DNA of 12,492 bases from contig JAITDK010000330.1 of NCBI GenBank assembly GCA_031282605.1, positions 1 through 12,492 on the forward strand, written 5' to 3'. The DNA comes from Oscillospiraceae bacterium. Lineage in GTDB: Bacteria > Bacillota > Clostridia > Christensenellales > Aristaeellaceae. Positions 7,267 through 12,492 of this stretch are shown in pieces. The position numbers and the translations under genes are program-made. The notes beneath the pieces were generated by a model, which was not told the DNA's origin, made no database searches, and worked only from the letters and a program-made list of their open reading frames with translations. Every line of letters starts with the position of its first letter. Position 1 is the first letter of the stretch.

Positions 7267-8507
7267 GCTTCACCCATAACGTACTGTCGCTGCTCGTTAG
7301 TCCACTCGTCGATATCAACGCCTAGTGATTTCAGTTTCCGCAGCGCGACCCAACGGTCTATCTCGGCCGGAACGGGGTGCACACCCGCCGTCAGTCCGCG
7401 CCCGCTCTTCGCGAGCGACTCGACGCATAACGCCTGCAGCGCGAAACTCATGTCCATTATCTCGACGGGATGTCCGTTTCCGGCGGCGAGATTGACCAGC
7501 CGACCCTCGGCCAGCAGGTAGTGTTTCTTGCCGGAAGGCATCTCGAATCCCTCGATATTCTCCCGCGCCTTCCATGAGCGCGCGGCGGATTCGCGCAGCA
7601 GCTTCGCCTCTACCTCTACGTCGAAGTGCCCCGCGTTGGCCAGTACCGCGCCGTCTTTGAGCAGGCTGAACACGCGCGGCCCGATAACGTCCCGGCAGCC
7701 CGTAACCGTGATGAAGAAATCGCCCTGGGGAGCGGCCTGCGCCATGGGCATAACGGTGAAACCGTCCATCACGGCCTCGATCGCCGCGACCGGATCCACC
7801 TCCGTGACGATCACTCGCGCGCCTAGTCCCTTAGCGCGCATAGACACGCCCTTGCCGCACCAACCGTAACCCGCGACGACGACCACGCTGCCCGCGACGT
7901 TGAGGTTCGTCGTGCGCAGTATCGCGTCCCAGACGGATTGTCCCGTGCCGTACCGATTGTCGAACAGGTGCTTGCACATGGCATCGTTGACGTTATACAT
8001 CGGGAACGACAGCCTGTCCTGCCGCGCGCGAGCCTTCAGGCGCAGGACGCCGGTCGTCGTCTCCTCGCAGCCGCCAATGAGCCGATCTGTGCGCCCTATG
8101 CCGTGATCCTCGATCAACGCTACCAGATCGCCGCCGTCGTCGATGATTATGTCGGGATCGGAGGAGAGCGCCGCCTTCAGGTGCGCGGTATACTCGTCGG
8201 CGGACGCGCCGTGTTTCGCGAATACCTCGACGCCCTCGCAGTCCAGCGCGGCGCAAACGTCGTCCTGGGTTGAGAGCGGGTTGGAACCAGTGGCGAACAC
8301 GCTCGCGCCCGCGCGGCGCAGCGTGAGGGCGAGGTTAGCCGTTTTGGCCTCCAGATGAATGGACATTGCGATGGTCTTGCCCTTGATCGCGCAGGATTCA
8401 TTAAGACGCACGCCGACGGCGTAAAGCAGCGGCATATGATCGCGCGCCCAAGTTATTTTCTCAAAACCGGATTGCCGAAGTTCAGGGTTTGATGCTATAA
8501 TGGACAT
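7263..8507 (-). CDS. ahcY: Adenosylhomocysteinase, archaeal/Thermotoga type (possible S-inosylhomocysteine hydrolase)
   Basis: A 414-residue SAH hydrolase, cytosolic and NAD-dependent, releasing homocysteine and a nucleoside. Catalytic features align with the human enzyme from memory: His51 in SIHLEAKTA, Asp123/Asp124 in DDGGD, Glu148/Glu149 in GCEETTTG, Lys179, Asp183 and Asn184 in NVNDAMCKHLFDNRYG, the NAD loop GYGWCGKG (213-220), NAGHFDVE with His293, and GNGHP with His346. It ends at about the position where longer enzymes carry a further Lys/Tyr-containing tail, as in archaeal and Thermotoga members. The adenine-side residues Thr57 and Glu59 of the human enzyme correspond to Glu53 and Lys55 here, which may change the base recognised. 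AGGAGG lies 4 nt before the ATG at 8507. It is the first gene of the leftward cluster, divergent from spoVT. Confidence 0.95.
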   Translation of the reverse strand: MSIIASNPELRQSGFEKITWARDHMPLLYAVGVRLNESCAIKGKTIAMSIHLEAKTANLALTLRRAGASVFATGSNPLSTQDDVCAALDCEGVEVFAKHGASADEYTAHLKAALSSDPDIIIDDGGDLVALIEDHGIGRTDRLIGGCEETTTGVLRLKARARQDRLSFPMYNVNDAMCKHLFDNRYGTGQSVWDAILRTTNLNVAGSVVVVAGYGWCGKGVSMRAKGLGARVIVTEVDPVAAIEAVMDGFTVMPMAQAAPQGDFFITVTGCRDVIGPRVFSLLKDGAVLANAGHFDVEVEAKLLRESAARSWKARENIEGFEMPSGKKHYLLAEGRLVNLAAGNGHPVEIMDMSFALQALCVESLAKSGRGLTAGVHPVPAEIDRWVALRKLKSLGVDIDEWTNEQRQYVMGEA

Positions 8508-8581
8508 TAAGCCTCCTAATTTATGGGTTCATAGCGTATCCCGAAAGATCCATCGATTTCCAGCGTCGTCGATATGGAACC

Positions 8582-8606
8582 AGCGGATAAAACAACCTTA
8601 TCCGCT
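8582..8606. repeat. Perfect 9-bp inverted repeat, operator-like
   Basis: AGCGGATAA (8582-8590) and TTATCCGCT (8598-8606) are exact reverse complements with a 7-bp spacer. No T-run follows on either strand, so it is not an intrinsic terminator. It overlaps the -35 element and spacer of the candidate spoVT promoter and lies 75-99 bp upstream of the ahcY start, fitting a dimeric repressor or activator site. The regulator is unknown. Confidence 0.6.
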
Positions 8607-8614
8607 ACATACTA
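8585..8614 (+). promoter_or_regulatory. Candidate sigma-G (forespore) promoter of spoVT
   Basis: GGATA (8585-8589), an 18-bp spacer and CATACTA (8608-8614). The -10 agrees fully with the Bacillus sigma-G consensus CATNHTA, the spacer is the usual length, and the -35 matches GHATR at four of five positions. spoVT is transcribed by sigma-G in Bacillus subtilis, so position and identity agree. Transcription would start near 8621, giving a leader of about 65 nt. Confidence 0.6.
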
Positions 8615-8670
8615 CCATCACGACCAAACAAGTTAGTTCGCCAGCCAGCCGGGGTTATACCGGCGAGCAA

Positions 8671-8677
8671 GAGGAGG
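8671..8677 (+). promoter_or_regulatory. Shine-Dalgarno GAGGAGG for the TTG start of spoVT
   Basis: GAGGAGG is followed 9 nt later by TTG at 8687. The encoded N-terminus (MRATGIVRRIDELGRVVIPK) corresponds exactly to the normal SpoVT start, so TTG is the true start codon. Confidence 0.85.
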
Positions 8678-8686
8678 GGCACCACA

Positions 8687-9241
8687 TTGAGGGCAACTGG
8701 GATCGTACGCAGGATCGACGAGCTTGGACGCGTCGTCATTCCTAAGGAGATACGCAGGACGCTGCGGATCCGCGAGGGTGATCCGCTTGAAATCTATACC
8801 GACCGCGACGGCGAGGTTATCCTAAAGAAATACTCGCCGATCGGCGAGATCTCCGCGTTCGCGAAGGATTACACGGAGTCGCTCTTCCGCTCAATGGGGC
8901 ATATCGCGTGTATTTGCGACCGCGACATGGTCGTCGCGGCGTCGGGCGTTCCGCGCAAGGAACTGTGGGATAAACCCATCAGCCGCGAGCTGGAGAGCGC
9001 GATACAGGGGCGCGTCAGCCTTACGCTGAACCGTTCCGGCGGAGGCAAGCCCATGGCCATTACCAACGAGGAAGAGCCGTCCACCTACACCGCGCAGGTG
9101 TTTTCGCCGATCATCGCCGACGGCGAGCCGATCGGCGGCGTGCTGCTGGTCAGCCGCGAGAGCGGCGCCGAGATGGGCGACGCGGAACTCAAGGTCGCCG
9201 AGACGACCGCGAGCATCGTCGGCCGCCAGATGGAACAATAA
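8687..9241 (+). CDS. spoVT: Stage V sporulation protein T, AbrB-family transition regulator
   Basis: A 184-residue transcription factor that acts in the developing forespore, tuning sigma-G-dependent genes and spore coat or germination properties (known from Bacillus). Residues 1-50 are an AbrB/SpoVT swapped-hairpin DNA-binding domain (TGIVRRIDELGRVVIPKEIR, then RTLRIREGDPLEIYTDRDGEVILKKYSP in two parts). Residues about 55-184 are the GAF-like C-terminal domain, with SLFRSMGHIACICDRD, a central GKPMAITNEEEP loop and FSPIIADGEPIGGVLLVS. Length is close to the 178 residues of the B. subtilis protein. It starts with TTG behind GAGGAGG. It is the only plus-strand gene in the window, divergent from ahcY and convergent with nrdR. 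A sigma-G-like promoter lies upstream and a strong terminator downstream, so it appears monocistronic. Confidence 0.96.
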   Translation: MRATGIVRRIDELGRVVIPKEIRRTLRIREGDPLEIYTDRDGEVILKKYSPIGEISAFAKDYTESLFRSMGHIACICDRDMVVAASGVPRKELWDKPISRELESAIQGRVSLTLNRSGGGKPMAITNEEEPSTYTAQVFSPIIADGEPIGGVLLVSRESGAEMGDAELKVAETTASIVGRQMEQ

Positions 9242-9249
9242 CGCAGGAT

Positions 9250-9271
9250 TTACCGCGCCGTTACCGCGCCG
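9250..9271. repeat. Two tandem copies of an 11-bp unit
   Basis: TTACCGCGCCG occurs at 9250-9260 and again at 9261-9271, directly after the spoVT stop. The second copy also forms a short GCGCC/GGCGC hairpin (9266-9279) with no T-run. It may be a simple duplication without function. Confidence 0.7.
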
Positions 9272-9335
9272 CTTGGCGCATCGTTAAAAGGCTATCCTCA
9301 GGGGGACATCTTTTTCATAGCAGACTCTTCTTCCG

Positions 9336-9372
9336 CGGATAGCGGCTGAGCGATCAGCCGTTATCCGTTTTT
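9336..9372 (+). terminator. Strong intrinsic terminator of spoVT
   Basis: Left arm 9336-9349 pairs with right arm 9354-9367 in a 14-bp stem containing one G-U pair, closed by a GCGA (GNRA-type) tetraloop at 9350-9353 and followed by TTTTT at 9368-9372. It lies 94 bp after the spoVT stop. On the minus strand the stem is followed by GCGGAAGAAG rather than T residues, so it works in one direction only. The right arm and T-run overlap the last 19 bp of nrdR. Confidence 0.9.
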
Positions 9373-9839
9373 GGGGAGACGGCGTCCCGAGATTCCAGCA
9401 GGTGATTGAGCACCTCCATAAACGAATGGATGTCCCCGAAGTTCCGGTAAACGCACGCGAAGCGGATGTACGCTACCTCGTCGATATCGCGCAGATGATC
9501 CATCACCAACTCGCCTATCGTCTGGGTGGATATCTCGCGATCCAAGTTCGCGAACACGCGGGTCTCCACCTGGGAAACGATCTCGTCGATCTGCCGTGCG
9601 GAAACAGGCCGCTTCTCGCAGCTCTTAACAACGCCTTGGCGTATCTTCTCCGGATCGAACACCTCGCGGCGGCCGTCCTTCTTCACTACGAGCAGCGGAG
9701 TCATCTCCACTTTCTCATACGTGGTGAAGCGGCGGCCGCACTGCTCACATTCCCGCCGTCGGCGGATCACTGCGCCATCCTCGGTCGGGCGCGAATCTAC
9801 CACCCTGCTGTCCGGGTGACTGCAGTACATACAACGCAT
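9354..9839 (-). CDS. nrdR: Transcriptional repressor NrdR of ribonucleotide reductase genes
   Basis: A 161-residue nucleotide-sensing repressor that binds NrdR boxes before ribonucleotide reductase genes. Residues 1-45 form the zinc ribbon with Cys3, Cys6, Cys31 and Cys34 (MRCMYCSHPDSRVVDSRP and RRRRECEQCGRRFTTYE). Residues about 49-139 are the ATP-cone (PLLVVKKDGRREVFDPEKI, then DEVAYIRFACVYRNF). Length is within the family range (about 150-165). ATG at 9839 has GGAGGTT 7 nt upstream (9847-9853). It follows ymxH by 24 bp and is probably cotranscribed with it, an arrangement common in spore-forming Firmicutes. No T-tailed terminator is visible for the leftward transcript; the gene converges on spoVT. 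No NrdR box was seen in the window, so its targets lie elsewhere. Confidence 0.97.
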   Translation of the reverse strand: MRCMYCSHPDSRVVDSRPTEDGAVIRRRRECEQCGRRFTTYEKVEMTPLLVVKKDGRREVFDPEKIRQGVVKSCEKRPVSARQIDEIVSQVETRVFANLDREISTQTIGELVMDHLRDIDEVAYIRFACVYRNFGDIHSFMEVLNHLLESRDAVSPKTDNG

Positions 9840-9863
9840 CTTGAGTAACCTCCGTCCATGTCG

Positions 9864-10109
9864 TCAGCTGCACGCCTCGTCTATCTTGACCAGTATCACG
9901 TCGTCGCCGATCTTGCATATGTAGTTCCACGGGATGATAAGGCCCGTCTTTTCGCCCTTGATGAAGTTGGTGACGCTGAAGTCCCCCGGCACCACCAGCG
10001 CGGTTATCTGTCCGGTTTCCAGTACAAACTCCAGATCCATCACGCGACCCAGCCGCGTGCCGGTTTCTATGTTTACGACTTCCTTGGTGCGCAGTTCGGC
10101 CAAGCTCAT
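9864..10109 (-). CDS. ymxH: YlmC/YmxH-family sporulation-associated PRC-barrel protein
   Basis: An 81-residue protein that is essentially one PRC-barrel domain: a short N-terminal strand (LAELRTKEVVNIETGTRLG), VMDLEFVLETGQITALVVPG, then IIPWNYICKIGDDVILVKID. Members of this family are called YlmC or YmxH in Bacillus and Clostridia and are linked with sporulation by conservation and neighbourhood; no biochemical activity is established. ATG at 10109 has an ideal AAGGAGG (10117-10123) 7 nt upstream. It is the gene before nrdR, 24 bp away. In related genomes this pair often sits near sigE/sigG, which are not in the window; here spoVT lies on the far side of nrdR instead. Confidence 0.88.
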   Translation of the reverse strand: MSLAELRTKEVVNIETGTRLGRVMDLEFVLETGQITALVVPGDFSVTNFIKGEKTGLIIPWNYICKIGDDVILVKIDEACS

Positions 10110-10136
10110 GGCGGCGCCTCCTTGATAGGGATATAG

Positions 10137-10148
10137 GAGCGTACGCTC
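10137..10148. repeat. Perfect 12-bp palindrome upstream of ymxH
   Basis: GAGCGTACGCTC reads the same on both strands. It lies 28 bp before the ymxH ATG and directly abuts a larger hairpin at 10149-10173. It may be a regulator binding site for ymxH-nrdR; no family assignment is possible. Confidence 0.5.
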
Positions 10149-10173
10149 GCCGAACCGTCGACGGACGGTCGGC
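10149..10173. repeat. Imperfect 10-bp hairpin between the oxidoreductase and ymxH genes
   Basis: GCCGA and CCGTC (10149-10153, 10155-10159) pair with GACGG and TCGGC (10164-10168, 10169-10173) around a 4-nt loop, with one bulged A at 10154. The stem is GC-rich on both strands but has no following T-run. It may be an operator, an mRNA-end stabilising stem or a factor-dependent termination site. Confidence 0.5.
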
Positions 10174-10231
10174 GCGGCGGATGGAGATCATTCCTACACA
10201 CTATGAAGGCGCGCGTCTTGATAAGCCTGGC

Positions 10232-11236
10232 CTACCGCATTTGGGAATCGCCCTCCGGCACGGCCACGGGCTGATGCGTGTCAGCCGCTTCCCTGGCGGC
10301 CAGCGCGGCGGCCGTCACGTGCAGCGCGTCCCACGCGGTCAGTCCGCAATGCCCCGCGCCTTCCAGCTGTGCCATGAAGTCGGCGCACAGACTGCGCTCG
10401 CCCTGGGACGTCAGTCTCTGGATCGCCGCGTCGGAGCACTCGAGGTACGCCTCGTTGTTGCGCACGAACAGCGTGGCGCGCGTCCCGGTCAGCCGCAATT
10501 GATCGTCGTCGTGACGCTGCGCGGCGGACGGACGCAGATAGTCCGCGCAAACCGTCGCGATCGTCCCGCGCTCCATCTCAAGCAGCGCGGCGGCGGTGGT
10601 TTCCAGCTCGCCGTTGGCGCGGTTGCCCGCCTGCGAGTGAAGGCTGAACGCCGTCAGGAACCGTCGCCCCGTCATCCAATAAATCCAGTCCAACGCGTGG
10701 ATGCCCACCCACGGCATAAGTCCGCCGTAGAAACGCCGCCGCTGATAGACCGAACCGCGCTCGCCCATCTTGTATGACTTCTGTCCATACGCCAGCCGTA
10801 TGTCGCCGAGCTGATCCGCGGCGTCGCGCGCGGAGATGAACGCAGCGTTCCCGCGAGTGCCGAACATCGCGCATAGTTTGGCGTTCTGGCGCGCCGCGCG
10901 ACGAACGAGATCCCATTGATCCCAATCGACGGCCAGCGGCTTCTCGCTGAACACGGCCAGTCCGCGATCCAGCGCGCCCGCCGTGATCGGCGCGATATCG
11001 CACATCCACGGCTGAACGCATACCATATCGGGCTTTATCCGATCAAGCATGACGCGCCAGTCTTGACAGCGTTCGGGCGTTAGGTTCCGCCGAGCGAACA
11101 TGGTCTCCAGCGCGGAGAGATCCTCGTCGCGCGTGCCGGGCGCGTATGCCAGCAGCTGATCGCGGTAACCGCGCCGCTCGATCGCTTCCAGCAGGTAGTG
11201 GTTGTGGCCTGTGCCGCCGACTATCGCAATGCGCAT
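10232..11236 (-). CDS. Gfo/Idh/MocA-family NAD(P)-dependent oxidoreductase
   Basis: A 334-residue sugar- or polyol-type dehydrogenase with unknown substrate. The N-terminal Rossmann domain (about 1-120) has the dinucleotide loop MRIAIVGGTGHNHY and the family motif EKP at 98-100 (FSEKPLAV), where the lysine is catalytic. The C-terminal domain (about 125-320) has GGLMPWVGIHALDWIYWMTG with His180 and Asp183, the usual general-acid/base region, then a strand-rich sheet. ATG at 11236 has GGGGTGA a few bases upstream. It starts 7 bp after the YnbB-type PLP gene ends, so the two are probably one transcript; a shared substrate pathway is possible but not shown. A 122-bp gap with two palindromes and no clear terminator separates it from ymxH. 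The motif GGTGHNHY replaces the commoner GxGxxG pattern, which is within family variation. Confidence 0.88.
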   Translation of the reverse strand: MRIAIVGGTGHNHYLLEAIERRGYRDQLLAYAPGTRDEDLSALETMFARRNLTPERCQDWRVMLDRIKPDMVCVQPWMCDIAPITAGALDRGLAVFSEKPLAVDWDQWDLVRRAARQNAKLCAMFGTRGNAAFISARDAADQLGDIRLAYGQKSYKMGERGSVYQRRRFYGGLMPWVGIHALDWIYWMTGRRFLTAFSLHSQAGNRANGELETTAAALLEMERGTIATVCADYLRPSAAQRHDDDQLRLTGTRATLFVRNNEAYLECSDAAIQRLTSQGERSLCADFMAQLEGAGHCGLTAWDALHVTAAALAAREAADTHQPVAVPEGDSQMR

Positions 11237-11243
11237 CTATCGT

Positions 11244-12491
11244 TCACCCCAGCTCCGGTATCGCCCGTTCCAGCATCAGCCGGGCGTGCGCGCGGGTCAG
11301 CCCGCCTTGGATGTACACGTCATACGGGGCGCGCATGGGAGCGTCCGCGCTCAGCTCCAGAGACGCGCCGCCGATGAACGTCCCCGCCGCCATTATCACC
11401 GGATCGGCATAGCCGGGCATCGCGTCCGGTATTGGCCTCGCGAACGAGTCCACCGGCGACGAGTCCTGCACGGCTTCGCATATCTTGCGCACCAGATCCG
11501 CACTGCCCAGCCTCACCGTTTGAACGATATCGCCGCGAGGATCGTTCCACCGCGGATTGACCTCATAGCCCAACGCCTCGAACGCCTTCGCAGTCAGTAT
11601 GCCCGCCTGCGACGCCTGGCACACGGCGTGAGGCGCGAGGAACAACCCTTGATAGAATGACCGATAACCCGCATCGTATGAACCAATCTCGCGGCCTATA
11701 CCGGGGCATGTCAGCCGCGCCGCGATACGCTCGACCAGGTCGCGCAGACCCGCCACATAGCCGCCGGTCGGCGCGAGTCCTCCGCCAGGGTTCTTGATCA
11801 GCGAACCCGCCATAACATCCGCGCCATAGAACGACGGTTCGTGTTCGCGCGTGAACTCGCCGTAGCAGTTGTCCACAAAGACGACGGCATCCGGCTTCAC
11901 TCGGTGGACAATGCCGGCGATGGCGCCGATCTGTTCCGGCGTCAGCGACGGCCGCCACGCGTATCCGCGTGAACGCTGGACGTGAACCACTTGCGTGACG
12001 CTGGTGATTAAGCGTTCGATCGCGGGCAGGTCGGGTTCGCCGTTGGGCAGCAGCTCCACTTGGGCATAATCGACGCCTATCGAGTCCAGCGAGCCATAGG
12101 CGGCCTGCCCGTTTATGCCGATCACGCCGTCCAGCGTATCGTAAGGCTTGCCCGTAACGGCGAGCAGCGTGTCGCCAGGATTCAGCAGCCCGAATAGCGA
12201 CAGCGCGATAGCGTGCGTGCCGGACGCTATCTGTGGCCTGACCAGCGCATCCGGACACTCCAGCGCGGCGGCGAACACGCGTTCCAGGTTCTCGCGGCCT
12301 CTGTCATTATAGCCGTATCCCGACGAACCGGAAAAATCCGCCGAGGATACGCCGTTACGCCTGAAGGCGTCCAGCACGCGCCGGAAACACGCGGTCTCAA
12401 TCCGCTCGCGTTCGCGGAACGCGTCGGCGCACGTGATCTCGGCGTCGTCCAGGAAACGCAGCAACCCCTGACTATTATTCAATAATTCCAC
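11244..12491 (-). CDS. ynbB: YnbB-type 'methionine gamma-lyase family' PLP protein, 5' end at window edge
   Basis: A PLP-dependent, fold-type I protein of the family annotated as aluminium-resistance protein or methionine gamma-lyase family, widespread in Firmicutes; its true reaction is not settled. Visible motifs are SGYGYNDRGRENLERVF (57-73), ALVRPQIASGTHAIALSLFG (82-101), TGKPYDTLDGVIGI (113-126), VFVDNCYGEF (204-213) with the PLP-ring Asp207, and the Schiff-base lysine in GSLIKNPGGGLAPTGGY (Lys233). The last in-window codon that could start it is GTG at 12491, only one base from the edge. Family members usually have a few more residues before the conserved GYGYND block than the 57 here, so the real start may lie just outside. 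It precedes the Gfo/Idh/MocA gene by 7 bp. The C-terminus is complete. Confidence 0.9.
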   Translation of the reverse strand: MELLNNSQGLLRFLDDAEITCADAFRERERIETACFRRVLDAFRRNGVSSADFSGSSGYGYNDRGRENLERVFAAALECPDALVRPQIASGTHAIALSLFGLLNPGDTLLAVTGKPYDTLDGVIGINGQAAYGSLDSIGVDYAQVELLPNGEPDLPAIERLITSVTQVVHVQRSRGYAWRPSLTPEQIGAIAGIVHRVKPDAVVFVDNCYGEFTREHEPSFYGADVMAGSLIKNPGGGLAPTGGYVAGLRDLVERIAARLTCPGIGREIGSYDAGYRSFYQGLFLAPHAVCQASQAGILTAKAFEALGYEVNPRWNDPRGDIVQTVRLGSADLVRKICEAVQDSSPVDSFARPIPDAMPGYADPVIMAAGTFIGGASLELSADAPMRAPYDVYIQGGLTRAHARLMLERAIPELG

Positions 12492-12492
12492 G

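Larger units (their letters stand above)
8508..8686. other. Divergent intergenic region between ahcY and spoVT
   Basis: This 179-bp spacer must hold the start signals for both the leftward ahcY cluster and rightward spoVT. It contains the sigma-G-like promoter and 9-bp inverted repeat listed separately, a weak GCCGG/CCGGC hairpin at 8648-8664 just before the spoVT ribosome binding site, and no credible ORF. I found no convincing sigma-A promoter for ahcY on the minus strand and no recognisable SAH or SAM riboswitch fold. Confidence 0.6.

Noticed and set aside
8655..8660. TTATAC as a sigma-A -10 box for spoVT
   Set aside because: No acceptable -35 at 17 bp, and the start site would fall almost on the ribosome binding site. 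The sigma-G-like site further upstream fits better.
8508..8686. SAH or SAM riboswitch before ahcY
   Set aside because: I could not fold a conserved SAH or SAM riboswitch core from the minus strand; the only strong helix is the 9-bp inverted repeat, which has no terminator tail.
9291..9343. GCTATCC (9291-9297) could pair with GGATAGC (9337-9343), as an antiterminator of the spoVT terminator
   Set aside because: Only 7 bp across 39 nt, much weaker than the 14-bp terminator, and there is no downstream gene on that strand to regulate. Probably chance.
10121..10140. TATATC on the minus strand as -10 of a ymxH promoter
   Set aside because: No -35 element, and the implied start would be at the edge of the ribosome binding site.
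9745..10191. Minus-strand ORF of 148 codons overlapping ymxH and nrdR
   Set aside because: It is out of frame with ymxH and nrdR, which both have conserved motifs and ideal ribosome binding sites; it is low-complexity Arg-rich.

Overview
The window looks like chromosomal DNA from a spore-forming, high-GC member of the Firmicutes, most likely a Clostridia-type lineage. The clues are a clear SpoVT, a YlmC/YmxH-type PRC-barrel protein next to NrdR, a YnbB-type PLP protein, strong AGGAGG ribosome binding sites and frequent TTG starts. Nothing looks mobile: there are no IS elements, tRNAs, rRNAs or CRISPR arrays, and base and codon use are even throughout. The species cannot be named from the sequence alone.

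Positions 1 to 8507 (minus strand, read right to left) hold one tight eight-gene cluster, probably an operon. It starts with adenosylhomocysteinase (ahcY), which overlaps an SAH/MTA deaminase (mtaD) by ATGA. Next come an unrecognised membrane-anchored extracytoplasmic protein (575 aa, TTG start) and a 56-residue single-pass membrane protein. Then come chorismate mutase/prephenate dehydratase (pheA), a shikimate dehydrogenase-shikimate kinase fusion (aroE-aroK, ATGA overlap), type II dehydroquinate dehydratase (aroQ) and a class I/II aminotransferase that runs off the left edge. The cluster therefore joins disposal of the SAM by-product SAH to the shikimate/phenylalanine pathway. The AhcY is of the archaeal/Thermotoga type, with changed adenine-pocket residues. 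With the coupled deaminase this suggests SAH may be handled through S-inosylhomocysteine.

Positions 8508 to 9372 hold a 179-bp divergent intergenic region and spoVT on the plus strand. The intergenic region contains a candidate sigma-G (forespore) promoter for spoVT and a perfect 9-bp inverted repeat overlapping it. spoVT ends at a very strong intrinsic terminator whose right arm lies inside the 3' end of the convergent nrdR gene.

Positions 9354 to 12492 (minus strand) hold, in transcription order, a YnbB-type 'methionine gamma-lyase family' PLP protein at the right edge, a Gfo/Idh/MocA oxidoreductase 7 bp later, a 122-bp gap with two adjacent palindromic elements, then ymxH/ylmC and nrdR as a likely pair.

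The most interesting points are the combined SAH-recycling and aromatic operon, the probable inosine-type SAH route, the AroE-AroK fusion, the two uncharacterised envelope proteins inside a biosynthetic operon, and the sigma-G-like promoter with its overlapping operator-like palindrome.
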